A stretch of 64,000 nt of DNA from Quillaja saponaria (lineage: Eukaryota; Streptophyta; Magnoliopsida; Fabales; Quillajaceae). The stretch's first letter is position 1; the number at the start of each line of letters is the position of its first letter. The position numbers were made by a program, and so were the translations under genes. The stretch lies in the NCBI GenBank assembly GCA_029379385.1, contig CM055614.1, positions 13,273,528-13,337,527 of the forward strand, written 5' to 3'. The notes beneath the pieces were generated by a model that saw only the letters and a list, made by a program, of their open reading frames with translations, had not been told where the DNA came from and did no database searches. Positions 38,101-48,976 of the stretch are shown here, piece after piece.

Positions 38101-38599
38101 CATTCGTTTATCTCCAGCATGAAAATTAGACAGGCTCAAACTAATTTTTGACAGGAAAAAACTTCATTGCAAGGGAACAAGGTCTGAGAAACTAACATTG
38201 CAGAATCATAAACTCTATTAAGAACCTAATTCAACCGTCTAGCCCATAACAAAAAAGCTTATACTTCATTCAAGCTACGCTGAAAATTAGTTTTCTCATA
38301 CAAAACGAATACACAGTCTACGAAACTCTAACTACCAGTAATATACACCAAATCTGCAGGAAAAGAAATGTCCTTTTTCCACAGAAGAACTGGCTCTATT
38401 CCTACAATTGCTTTCCTATATTATTATGTATTGAAATTACCTCTCTGGGATGAGCGGAATAGGGATGACTAGCATATCTCGAAGCTTCTAAGGCTTCTTC
38501 GAGGTCGAGCTGAGATGCGACTTCTCGGCCAATTCGATCACTCACAACGATACCTGCATTGGTCACATCACGCATCACTATCTCATCTTCCCAAGACAT
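23120..38599 (-). CDS. NUP155: Nucleoporin NUP155 (complete, 13 exons, ~1487 aa)
   Basis: Scaffold nucleoporin of the inner ring of the nuclear pore complex. Exons in order: 38599-38441, 35718-35549, 31119-30993, 30097-29835, 29723-28085, 27985-27773, 27615-27368, 27279-26865, 26603-26398, 25469-25112, 24705-24487, 24260-23932, 23237-23120 (TGA 23122-23120). They total 4464 nt with every phase matching and GT-AG introns. The N-terminus MSWEDEIVMRDVTNAGI and LDLEEALEASRYASHPYS are typical of plant NUP155. Residues ~55-480 form the Nup133/155-type beta-propeller (GIFPEIRRAWASVDNSLFLW, AGRDGHIYEL), followed by the helical solenoid (RSRRNQRRGLYGCVAGLGDL, SYFKESDYKF, ITQLYNEYAVPFELWE, YSGDADSS). 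The end, FRELEESIISPYSFDQF, is close to the family C-terminus. Exon 5 is an unbroken 1639 nt. A tryptophan (HFDKWDGQC) stands where arginine is usual, created across the exon 2/3 join. Introns 1 and 2 are large (2.7 and 4.4 kb) and carry transposons. Confidence 0.96.
31250..32283. mobile_element. Non-autonomous TIR transposon in NUP155 intron 2
   Basis: Left end GGCTAAATTACATTTTTTGT; right end reading inward GGCTAAATTACATTTTTAGT; both continue to ATA.TATGACCGAAAGT or close variants. Similarity persists weakly for 100 bp or more inside (ACCTATAG.TT.AAAACCA.). Flanks AAATTATA (31242-31249) and TAATTATA (32284-32291) agree at 7 of 8 bases. 1034 bp, no transposase frame. An 8-bp duplication suggests hAT; the extended inverted repeats resemble Mutator-like elements, so the class is open. 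Confidence 0.7.
31607..31644. repeat. (AACCCC)n simple repeat inside the TIR element
   Basis: CCCACCCCCACCCCC followed by four AACCCC units. Strongly C-biased in an AT-rich intron. Confidence 0.85.
32522..32662. repeat. 76-bp tandem duplication in NUP155 intron 2
   Basis: CAATGGAAGAAGT begins both copies (32522 and 32598), and both share GCAGCAC..TA.AATAACAGG and ATTCCTGTC. Confidence 0.75.
33612..33669. repeat. 29-bp tandem duplication in NUP155 intron 2
   Basis: ACCCCACCTTACCAC followed by TTCAGGCTAAGT or TTCCAGGCTAAGT, present twice back to back with two mismatches. Confidence 0.85.
36395..36735 (+). mobile_element. L1-type LINE C-terminal fragment in NUP155 intron 1
   Basis: The plus strand reads SGFGHNKKGEILRRSAVFAA then VWGIWLERNSRIFNN (36395-36500) and ends KRDWRVVLY with TAG at 36633. 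This is the zinc-binding C-terminal tail of plant L1 reverse transcriptases that lack an RNase H domain (family pattern GFG..KKG..LW..A..A..W.IWLERN.RIF). A short 3' UTR ends in an A-rich stretch at about 36720-36733. 5'-truncated; antisense to NUP155. This lineage differs from the RNase H-bearing LINE at 17.6-19.8 kb. Confidence 0.75.
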
Positions 38600-38936
38600 C
38601 CCAGTCGAAACCCTAGAATTTAAGCACTGAAATCGATCCGGAGCGTCCAGAATTTAAGGTGTGCAACTGAAGCCCGTATTGGTAATGGCTTCCTTCGCTT
38701 TCTCGAGAACCTAACAAGGAAACTTCAATTTTGGGAGCGAAATTCAAATTGCGAGGTGAGAGAGTGCTCGAAGGGATGGGAAACAGAAAGAATTGTGAAG
38801 TGGGAGAATACTGTAAAATAGGGTTTTGTGAAGGGTTTTGTTATTGGCGGGCAAATAATGGTAAATTTTGAAAACCGGATGAACCGTAGTGTAATCCGGT
38901 TCAATAAAAAAATGTGTATCTTTTTTATTGCTAATG

Positions 38937-38940
<4 letters not shown>

Positions 38941-38968
<28 letters not shown>
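38941..38968. repeat. 28-bp poly-T run
   Basis: Uninterrupted T stretch upstream of NUP155. It may be the A-tail of a minus-strand retroposon; no coding relic is attached. Confidence 0.9.
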
Positions 38969-39344
38969 CTTCAGGGATAGGTTAATTTTTTAAGGGATAA
39001 ATTAGGATATTATTGATAAAAGCAAAGTGAAGGGCTTTTACAGCATGTTTATACGACATTCTTGCAAATCTAAACTATGTTTACTAAATACTTTACGAGG
39101 ATTTTACGAGCTATATTATGGGCTACACAATAACAATTTTGAAATACAAACCATAATTCACAAGGTAATGCGGATGATAATTGACAAATATCTTAAATTT
39201 ATCATGTTTGTTAAAAAATAACTCTAGTTAGAATCGTTTCCATAATTTGTTATTTCTCCAAATTTTATGATTATAATTGATAATCGAATTATTATTTATT
39301 GATTGATTATAATTGAATTTTAAATTATTCTCTAAATTGTATAA

Positions 39345-39662
39345 AATGTTTGGCCATAATTATGTATAATTGTTGAAATAACTTATTAAAAGTTGTGTTG
39401 GTGTTTGATCAAATAATTGTTTGGTTCATTATTTTCTAATAAAAATACAAAAGATGGCATTGAAGTTAAGTTTTGAGTGATATATTAAGAATATTGAGAT
39501 GTTATTTATAAAAATGATGAGATAGTGTAAAATTTTATGTGATCAAACCAGCTTATTATGCTACCTGATTATAAGCAAAAAATATGAATATTAAATTATA
39601 TTTTATTATAATCAAAAAGTAAATTTGATTATAATAAATAAAAAATTATAGCCAAACACTTA
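39345..39662. mobile_element. MITE-like inverted repeat
   Basis: TGTTTGGCCATAATTAT near 39348 faces AAATTATAGCCAAACA ending near 39660. The AT-rich interior has a second nested inverted pair (GTTTGATCAAATAA / TGTGATCAAACCA). The form suits a small hAT-like MITE, but no clean target duplication was seen. Confidence 0.5.
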
Positions 39663-42110
39663 ATGTCTAGACTATTTGATTATAATCATGTTTAACTAGA
39701 TTATGATCAAATACAATTTTTAATATTTTTTAATTAAATAAAAATATATTTTAAAGTTATGTATATGTATTTGACTACGTATTTACTAGAAATAGTGAAA
39801 TTGACATTTTGGGTGTTTTGGATTAATAATCATTGGATCATATACAGTTAGTATCTAACCAAATGGACTTAGTCAAAATATGTAGTGTGCTGCCTATGAC
39901 ATTGCTGGAAAAGCACATATGCATTGAATTCCATCTTCTGCTGTTGATAATGTAATAAGAGTATTTGTACATCACTGATGCAGTACAGCAGAGAATTAGT
40001 AGTTGTCTAACAGCTTTAGCACCTTCTCTACGCAAAATCAAATCACAAAATTCTCAATATATATTTCTCTTAATTTGAGGAGCAATTTAACTTCAGGTAT
40101 TTCTAACAAAATAGGACAAGAACACATTTATTTTCACCAAACACAATGCTCTTATTAGTGTCTTCCAAAGTCAGTCTTATAAGTTTCTGAGCATGATCAA
40201 TTATTAAAACTTTCAAAAACTGTCCCTCAATATGTCATAGCAAGTTCTATTCATAAAATCTAGACTAATTTTCCTCTAAACATAAAAAAAGTATTATAAA
40301 TTAATTAAAATTATATACAGTCTGAAATAACAGCAATAAAATAACTATAAAATGAAAAACTCCAAATATTATCAAATGAAACTCCAAATCTAGCCATATC
40401 TAGCTCAAGCGAAACTCCAAATATTATCAAATGAACTTAATCAAATGAAAGGGTAGATTTGATGATTAGATTATTAATTTTATATTGGTTGTGTATTACA
40501 GTAATTTTGAACATAAGGGTCACATTGTAAATATTATCACATTTTTTAAAAACAAAAAATATAAAGTCTAGTAGGGTCAAAGTGGGTAATATGTGACATA
40601 AAAAGTCGGCTCACGACAACACGACAAGAAACAGGTCTTAGTTGTGAAGATCCATTTTTTGCTGACATGGCCAACAGACATTCAGCTACTGTCGACGTGA
40701 CGCCACGTTGGATTAGAACCGTAAAATATCACATTCCCACTGTATGTTTTCAAAACCCCTATTTTAACCATACCTCGGCAGTTTCTCACGAACTCACTGG
40801 TCTTCTTTCTTTTCTTTAATTTTTCCTAAAATCCAAAATTCCCTTGCCCGACGCTTGAAGAACTCATATCCACCTCCATCTTCTTTCTTTCCTCCATACG
40901 GCGGTACTTTCCACTTGCAGAAAATCCCAGCCGTTTCAGGAGCGCGTCATAGCCGTAGTAAAGGACGTGTTGGACCGAAGAACTGCATGCTATACCATTA
41001 GTAATCAGAAAAAAAGAAATTAATATTTCTTTTCCAACTGCTCCTTCTTTTACTTTCTACCAGTTACTTAATTCAGGTGCTTACTCTCCCTACTTTACTT
41101 ATTTTATTTGTTAAATATTTTTTATTTTTTTTTTCTGGTTTGGTTTGTTTGGCATGGGATATTGTTACTCACCCAATTTAGAAACGCTGTCGTCAAAGAA
41201 TGAAACAAAATTGGGCGTGCACCGTTTTGGTTAAGTGGAAGTTGTTTGGAATCGGTTAAATTCTGTTAAAAGTTGTTAGGGCCAGCAGTAGATAAATACT
41301 GATGAATTATAAGCATGCATCACTTGATGAACCAAAAGTAGTTTCAGTAATTTTCTCCCTAGTTTTCATACTTGGTGTTTTTGTGTCATTAATTTATTTT
41401 GCTAGATCTGCTGTGAGACCAGAACAGTTTATTTTATTGATTAATTTATTTTGCTATATTTTATTTTGGGGATGGGTGGGGAATTCATGGATTTAACTTG
41501 CCTTGGTTAGGGAAGCAATTATCTTGAAAATAAAAATTTGTACTGCTATTGAAATGGATGTCAGCCATATGACTATAGGAGTAAGAGATGTGATTTTTCT
41601 AATGTCAAGATGTGAATTTTCTTTTTGTTTGGTTATCAAGCAAGTGAAGGAAAAAGATAGGAAACCAAGATTCAAATGCATATTTCTTTTGTTTGGTTGC
41701 CAGGAAAAACAAAATATAAGAGCAGCTCTGTAATTTATCTTCATATATCATTCACTACTACAGTAGTAGTTATATATTGTTCCAATGAGTGGTAGTTCCT
41801 CAAGATTTTTTCTCCAGCTACCTGTACATGGCTTTGGGCTCCTAAGTAAGGGAGTTCCAGTCTTCATCAGTGCTGGGAAAGATAATGGAATGCTGCAGTT
41901 TTTCCAACTAAAAAGGTCTGCTATGATATTATTGCTTAAAGGTCTGCTATGATATTGCTTACCTATTGAATTTGATGTAGTGGTTGAATAATCTGAAAAT
42001 TATAGTTCTTGTTACTTCTTTTCCCATGTTGTTGCTCTACAGAACTTTTTGGGTTGCTTCTAGACAACAATAGCCACACGAAAATATATATTGATCAACA
42101 TCCTCTCTCA

Positions 42111-42197
42111 ATGACTTTGTCCGGTGCCTTTGTTGCCGCCCTCAGGTCTTCAATATTTGTCTCATGGAAGTCTGTCCGTAACCTCTCTCTCTCTCTC

Positions 42198-42239
<42 letters not shown>

Positions 42240-45200
42240 TCGTATGTTTGGTTTTCAGAGAAAATTGACTATATAAGAAATTACAAAGTTCAAATTTCTT
42301 TTGGTCCTTAATATGCCTAATGTATAACATTTGAAAAGGTTCAGAGCCATGTTACTAAAGTGGACACTATTCCATTTTGCTTATATGATAGATTTAGTTA
42401 TTCTTCTGATTAAATGCTGTGCTGGTTTTTGTTTGTGACAATTTCTGTCATTCTCAGTTTGCTTAGAAAAAAATGTGGTAGTAATTCATTTTCTCAGTTT
42501 TCTTGAAAACCAAATGCAAAAGTTAAACCATCTTTTCTGTCTTCAACTTTTTATATTCTTGGAACACCTGTTAACTTTGATTGCAGACGGGTAGGCTTCA
42601 GCAAACCCTATCTGGTTCTGTAGAACGGAGTGGCAAGGCTTTACACTCCGGAAAAGTTTCGAAGGTGAAATTGTGTCCAGAGTTTGCAGGTGAAGGGAGG
42701 TACTTCAAATTTCGTTCTAATTTGATTCGAGCAACAATTGATTTTGCTGAGGAATCACCTCTATGTACCACATTGTGTAAAGATGGCTTTAGAATTCGAA
42801 CTGTTGAGCACTTGCTTTCAGCTTTGGAAGCTACAGGCGTTGACAATTGCAGAATTGAGATTCAAAATTCGGAGCCTGAGGAATTTGATGCAGAAGTAAG
42901 TTTGTTTTGAATTTGGTAGTTGATTTCAATTAATTCACATTCTCAGCTGTTCTAATTCTCATGTTTGATTAAATTTTTTATGAGACAGACATTAATTTTG
43001 TGAAACCTCTGCATTTTCCTAACATATTCCACCAATTGAATCCTAACTCTTTAAGTTATTGATTCTTGAGCCAAATAATCTATATCAATTTCTAACTTCT
43101 ATTATTTCTTCCCGGTGATATTTTATTATCTTATGTCCCTATCAATGCCTTTCATTGACTCTCTGTTTGTTTGGTCAAAGAAAATTGTGACCTTGCAATT
43201 ATAATCTCTCAAACAGTAACATCACTTGTCACTTATGGTAATTTGAGCAAGGAGTTCATATCTATAGTTAGATTTTCTTGGGCCTAGTGACTGGCCTTTC
43301 ACAAGAAGCAAATTCTTTAACAGTTCTTGTAGATTCTCTTCAGCACTTTTAAGGGTTCAGGCGTGTTACATTTTATTTGTTTTCACATGCATTTATTACT
43401 GAATACCATTTTTTTTTTTGTAATATCTTAGGAAATAAGAGTAAATAAGTTCCAATTTACCATCAACTTTAGTAAAATAAAAGTGTATTCAAAAGGTAAT
43501 TTAAATGACAGCCAGTAATTCTGAACTTGTTTTTAGAGTCATCATGGCTATATGTAGAAAATGATACCTTGATACTAGATTGCTCCTTTTTATATTTGGT
43601 TTTCCTTTCACTATACTTTTTGTGTACATGGATACAACCCCTGTGTATCCTTTTGAAATTTTACCATCTATCAGTTTAAGGACACCTCCATCCCATGCAA
43701 AAAACCAGTACATATGTAGCATTTCTGTATTTTCAATCACAGATAGTGGGGAAAATCAAATATAATAATATAAGGATGAATGCTCATATGAATATATCTA
43801 TATTGTTACTAATTTATTCATACAGGATGATTGCCAAATTAGGACCTCGTAACATAAATATTTATACATAGGAATTTATCTATATCGTGAATAAGTTATT
43901 CATATATATTTCTCCTTAGGTTCTTCAACATTAAAGCTGGTGGATGGTGGTTCACATAAATACGGGGCATATTTTTTTGTTGTTGTTTTGGCTATCTATT
44001 TTGCAGAAGAAATTATATTAAGTTTTAGAGGATTTTTCATTCATTTAGTCACCTTATTTTTTGTGCTTCCTATGTCTAGCATGACTTGGGAAATTTGATA
44101 GTGCTTATAATCACTCACAGATTCCTATTCTAGATGGGTCAGCTAGTGAATGGGTGAAGGTCATAGAAGAAGTTGGTTTAGAGGTGGCAATAGATCGTCA
44201 TGGCAACAGTTGTGAAAGACTAGCACCACATGTGAATGAACCAGTAAGCATCTGGCGGAATGATTCATTTGTTGCTGCATTTCCTTCACCAACAGTTCGC
44301 TTAACTTATGGGATTAACTTTCCACAGGTAAAGATAGCTGCACAGCTTGATTGACAATATCAACTGAAAAAACAATCAAAGTGACTGCACAGCGTGATTG
44401 ACAATTTCATCTGAAAAAACAATCAAAGTGAAAATAGAGAATTTTGTCGAGCATGTAGGAATCTAAATGCTGTTTCCGTCTTCCCAGAATCGTGCCTTTA
44501 TTTTGTTAGTTTGATTATGCTATGAGAAGAATCCTTAGGTTTTATAGATTGATCCATGTTCAGAGCATCTTCTTATTTAAAAATTTACAACTTGGTGGTT
44601 GCACTCACTATTTCCAAGCATAATGCCCTGATTGTTATTTCTGTAGATTATTTACTTTCAGCTATGTGATATTTTTTTTAAGGATGAAGGTTCTCATTTA
44701 TCTGGATTTTACAAATTTTTATGGTAAAATCACAATTCTAAATGAATGTATAATTGAAATAAACAATTCATAGTACAGTCATTGAGGAGGAACCTTATCA
44801 AGGAAAAGGAGCACTTATTCATTCTTCTTGTGAATTAGAGTGGAAATTTAAATGATACACTGCGAGTCTTTGCAAAAGAATGCTGTCTTCTGTGCTTGAG
44901 GAGTGGTGGAGATATCAACGTAACAGTCATAGAAATTTCACGTATAAAGTTAGGAATGGAAATTAGTACTCATTCAAATTCTTTTGGTTGAACCCCAAGA
45001 ATAGAGAGCATGTTTATGTGCATTATTCTTGATATTTAATAGATTCTGATAAAGTTGCAAGGCAAATTGCTACAGACAGAAGTGCTTGTATTAGTTTCTT
45101 TTGATAATGAACATGTTGCAGGTACATGCTATTGGCAGCCAGTGGTTTTCTTCAAGCCCCTTGGACAATTTGTTTTATTCTGAACAGATAGCTTCGTCAA

Positions 45201-45876
45201 GAACCTTCTGCATTTATGAGGAAGTTAGTTCTTCTTTTTATTTATTATAACCTTGTTATTGCTTTCTTCAACTTGTCATATTTGTTGTATAAAGTAGTAT
45301 TTATTTTATAATTGTGCTTGATATGACCTCTAAGTAAGCTTCCTCTCTCACCCACCCACCCCCCCCCCCCCCCCACAAAAAAAAGAAAAAAAAAAGAAAA
45401 GAGAGAAAAATCTTAATCTTCTGTATGGTTATGTGTAGGTAAGTGGGCCCATGCAATATTCAACTATTTTCCCTTATATATTTCTCAAGTATCAAATTGA
45501 TCCCTTTAAACTATTTAGCAAAAATGATTCCCTGTATCTAAAAATGATAGGATATGCAAGCCAATGTATATATTTCATTAGAATTATTATTATTTTTTCT
45601 AGTCCTCTTTATGCTATTATTTCTACAAATATTAAGATATTCCAATACTATAATAGTTATTATACCTGAATATCTTATGCGTGATGTAGAAACCAGTGCT
45701 AGCAAAATTAGTTGAATTTAAAAGAGGAATTGCAGAATCTCATGACAGCAACCCATGCTTCAGGTCTTCTAAGTACTAGTTAATAATGTCATTATTCGGC
45801 TCTAGGGAGTTACTGCTGTCCCCATTGAGGCCTGTGAAATTTATCAGCTATATATTATACGCAAAAAACTTGATGT

Positions 45877-45915
<39 letters not shown>

Positions 45916-47188
45916 AATTTATTCTTATTACATTCATGTATTCTATCATGGTCAAATGTATATGTGTATCTTGTATTTCTATCTGAAAGATAGTCATATA
46001 TTTAATGCACTTGCTACCTTTTTTTATTGGACTATAGTTGTATATTGTTAGTTATATGCTTCTAACTAGGATATTTTGATTAAAACTGTGCAGGTTGAGC
46101 AATTGCGCAGTGCTGGACTGATAAAAGGGGGTTCATTAGAAAATGCCATTGTTTGCAGGTAGATATTTTGCTTCAGTTTGTATTATAACATCATTAAATG
46201 CTTGATTATACCATGATGGAGTGATTTATGTTCAACTTGTAGATTGGGCTTCAATGACATGGAATTTAGATTCAATTCTGTCTCAGTTAAATGAAAACTC
46301 CTAGTCCAAAGCATGTACAATATGTCAGTTTCTGATGAGAAGTGATAAACCTTTTATGGCTTTACAAATGTCACCACTTGTGGAGCCTGCTCTCCTATTT
46401 TTGTTATATAACTGATACTGCTCTTTTTTTGTCTTCGTAGTTCTGGTAAAGGCTGGTTGAACCCACCCCTTCGTTTCCATGATGAACCTTGTCGCCATAA
46501 GGTCTTAGATCTTATTGGTGATCTCTCCCTTTTTGCACAGTACGGAAATCAAGGCCTTCCAGTTGCACATATTGTGGCTTACAAGGCATGTACCTTTGTT
46601 ATCTGTTTCTTCATCTTTTAGTTATTTTTATTTATCAATGTGACGAGGGAAATATTTGCTTAATCCTGTGGTATGGCCTGTTTTCACTTACGACCTTGTG
46701 GCACTTCACATCATCACCTTACTTCTGTAGTTCCGGTGTACTAAGCTATCAGTACGTATTATTCGAGATCCTTGGACTTCAATGCTTTTCCTTCAATACT
46801 TAACGGAAATTCCTTTTGAGGAGGGGGTAAAGTGATAATGCAAGTACTATGGGGGCAAATTTGACAACGACAAAATCCACAGGGTGGTAGACTGGAAGGG
46901 AGCCATACTACAGGGGATTAAATTAATTTTACCCTTTTATTGTTTATATATTGGATCAAGACGTGCAAGTGCAATATCTCTTGCAAATAAATTTGGTCAC
47001 TTCATCTTTATTAGTTTAAAGTAGCTTTTGTCTACTAATTTCTTCTGTTGAAGAATTTGGATTATGCTCATTCTGTAGTTTGATGATTATGAACATTATT
47101 TTTAATCAGATTACAAGCTTTACACTTGATGCAGGGTGGCCATGCATTGCATGCTGATCTGGTACGCCGCCTATCTGGAGTTATTTAG
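42111..47188 (+). CDS. LPXC: LPXC, UDP-3-O-acyl-N-acetylglucosamine deacetylase (complete, 7 exons, 314 aa)
   Basis: Plant homolog of bacterial LpxC, the zinc deacetylase committing to lipid A synthesis; in Arabidopsis these enzymes are mitochondrial. Exons: 42111-42173, 42587-42895, 44121-44327, 45122-45223, 46094-46158, 46441-46585, 47135-47188 (TAG). All phases fit. The zinc ligands are H96 in [10 protein letters not shown], and H268 and D272 in [17 protein letters not shown]. Catalytic residues are E95 and H300 ([10 protein letters not shown]). [21 protein letters not shown] and GGSLENAIV are also present, so the enzyme looks intact. The first ~21 residues ([20 protein letters not shown]) are basic with no acidic residue, fitting a short mitochondrial presequence. 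Two splice sites are unusual: the exon 1 donor is TCT|GTCCGT, chosen because it alone joins in frame to give WKS-TGRLQQT; the exon 6 donor is AAG|GCATGT (GC-AG). The first exon is therefore the least certain. Confidence 0.93.
42183..42237. repeat. Compound (CT)n(AT)n(GT)n microsatellite
   Basis: Begins 10 bases after the LPXC exon 1 donor. It has about nine CT, five AT and thirteen GT units in direct succession. Confidence 0.95.
44338..44431. repeat. 47-bp tandem duplication just after LPXC exon 3
   Basis: CTGCACAGC.TGATTGACAAT then ATCTGAAAAAACAATCAAAG occurs twice with a period of 47 bp, starting 10 bases inside the intron. Three mismatches between copies imply recent origin. Confidence 0.85.
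45360..45374. repeat. Poly-C tract in an LPXC intron
   Basis: CCCACCCA leads into about 15 C followed by an A-rich run; prone to length error. Confidence 0.85.
45882..45912. repeat. (TG)n microsatellite in an LPXC intron
   Basis: About 15 TG units without interruption. Confidence 0.95.
46586..46587 (+). other. GC splice donor of LPXC intron 6
   Basis: Exon 6 ends VAHIVAYK (AAG at 46583-46585) and exon 7 opens GGHALHAD after CAG at 47132-47134. The only in-frame junction giving the conserved AYKGGHAL motif leaves the intron starting GCATGT. GC-AG introns are a known minor class spliced by the major spliceosome. Confidence 0.8.
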
Positions 47189-48244
47189 AAGGTTATTACA
47201 TTCACTTTGGTCATCAAAAAGCTGTTGTATATGATTTCATTTAGTAGCTGTTACTGAAGTTATAAAAGGATATTGGCTTTTCAAGAAGAGATACTGAATG
47301 TTTTTGTGCCCTTTCATTTTTTTACTTTAGATTTAGAAGAGGCTGTTACTTGGGAAATGCAAGGTTCACCTACCTTTGTTTCGTACTCTTTCATTCGGCA
47401 CTTGTTGGAGTAATCAGTGCCAACTATTAGTTACTGAGTAGCAGTGAAGTGACTTTTGAATCTCTCATTGTATCATTGTATTAAAAGAGGCTTTGGTGTT
47501 GGAATTAATATTCATGTGAAATATTTAGTTGATGATATATAAGCTGCTACATATATTAGTAGATCGGAAGCAGCAATATGTTTTTTATTTTATTTTATTT
47601 TATTTATATAGGGACTGGAAAATTTATAAGATTTTACTGAGCCTGAAAGAGATTCGAAATGTTTTCTTGACTACTGAGTCAATCCACTTGGATAAATAGC
47701 TACATGTTTGACCTGTACACATCAAGTTAGTGAGTTGCAAAAGGAGAAAAAAATTTAAACTTAGGGTGTGTATGGATTTGGAAGAGGGTATAAAGATTAA
47801 AAGTGCAAGTTTGATCCTATTTAAGTGTGTTTGGCATATCAATCAGTTCAAGAGTAATGTTTAAGAGGTGCCTTTAGGAAAAGTTTCACAACTTTTTAAT
47901 CTTAGACATGAATAATTTATTTTAATTAATTAATGTGTGCATAGACTAATTCAAACTCTCATCCTTAAATAAGAAAAACAACTAATGTGACTCAGTTGGC
48001 TTCTAAATCCTTATTTTTTTCTCTCCTATCTCAACTAATAATTTATTTTCTTATTTATATTTTTCCCACATCTATATGTGTGTCATTACTAGATTAATTA
48101 TAAGGGGACGCAATAACTTAATAATAGGATACAACTGTGACGACTAAGATTCTAACAAGAAGACGAATAAGAACCATGTCTTTGGTTGGCGGAGTTACTC
48201 ATGCTTCCAACAATGCTAAACACAATATCGACATTTTATAACCA
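47189..48244. other. LPXC 3' flank, no further gene
   Basis: The 3' UTR should lie in the first few hundred bases. A (TTTTA)n stretch occurs at 47583-47607. The rest is AT-rich without coding signal. Confidence 0.5.
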
Positions 48245-48263
48245 TATATTATAGACTTTTTCC

Positions 48264-48957
48264 CTAAATATATGGAGTGCAATTCCAGTAAAACTAGATG
48301 AGGCCCGAATGATATAATTGTAGACGGTCAGACAATCCCTACCAATGATGTGTTTAAGTATTTAGGGTCATTTATACAAAAAGATAGTGTAATTGAGCAT
48401 GATGTAAACCATAAGATTAAGGCAGGGTGGGTGAAGTGGCGGAGTGCTTCGGGAGTTTTATGTGATCCTAAAATCCCGAATAGATTGAAAAGAAAATTTT
48501 ATAAGTCGGCAGTGAGACCAGCTATGCTGTATGGTACCGAATGTTGGGCAGTTAAGAAGCAACATTCGAATAAGATGGGAGTAGCTTAAATGAGAATGTT
48601 GAGATGGATGACAGGACATACAAGAAATGATAGAATAAGGAATGAGGAGATTCGTAAGAAGGTGTAAGTAGCACCTATTGAGGATAAAATGAGGGAGAAT
48701 CGTCTACGTTGGTTTGGACACATCCAACGTCAGCCAATGGACGCAGTAGTTAAGCAAGGTGACATGGTCCAGGTGCTAGGTGTTAGACGTGGAAAGGGGA
48801 GACCGAAACTTACATGGGGGGCAGTCATCGAGAAAGATATGGCTATGCTAGGAATTAATGAAAATCTTGTCTTGGATCGATGCGAATGGAGGAAAATGAT
48901 TCATATAGCCGACCCCAACTAGTTTGGGATTTTAAGACTTAGTTGAATTGAGTTGAG
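48264..48957 (+). mobile_element. RTE-clade LINE, 5'-truncated, with 19-bp target duplication
   Basis: 694 bp framed by identical TATATTATAGACTTTTTCC at 48245-48263 and 48958-48976. The plus frame reads YMECN.SKTR, then VDGQTIPTNDVFKYLGSFIQ, KDSVIEHDVNHKIKAGWVKW, AVRPAMLYGTECWAVKKQHS, MRMLRWMTGHTRNDRIRNEE, RENRLRWFGHIQRQPMDAVV and WRKMIHIADPN with TAG at 48920: the C-terminal part of an RTE-type reverse transcriptase. Two in-frame stops, at 48587 (GVA-stop-MRM) and 48666 (KKV-stop-VAP), plus one near the 5' end disable it. The 3' end, CCCCAACTAGTTTGGGATTT then TTGA-rich repeats, matches the usual plant RTE terminus. Confidence 0.9.
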
Positions 48958-48976
48958 TATATTATAGACTTTTTCC

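Larger units (their letters stand above)
38600..42110. promoter_or_regulatory. Divergent spacer between NUP155 and LPXC
   Basis: Contains the NUP155 promoter and leader (38600 to roughly 38850, minus) and the LPXC promoter (before about 40800, plus). A CT-rich stretch at 40800-41080 followed by CAG|GTGCTT near 41076 could be a 5' UTR exon of LPXC with an intron before the ATG, but I cannot prove it. Between them lie a 28-T run and an inverted-repeat MITE-like block. AACTCCAAATATTATCAAAT occurs twice (about 40358 and 40411), and GGTCTGCTATGATATT twice at 41915-41958. Confidence 0.4.

Noticed and set aside
42009..42311. 100-aa plus-strand frame covering LPXC exon 1
   Set aside because: It runs into the CT/AT/GT microsatellite and lacks an ATG before 42111; only 42111-42173 is supported by family similarity.
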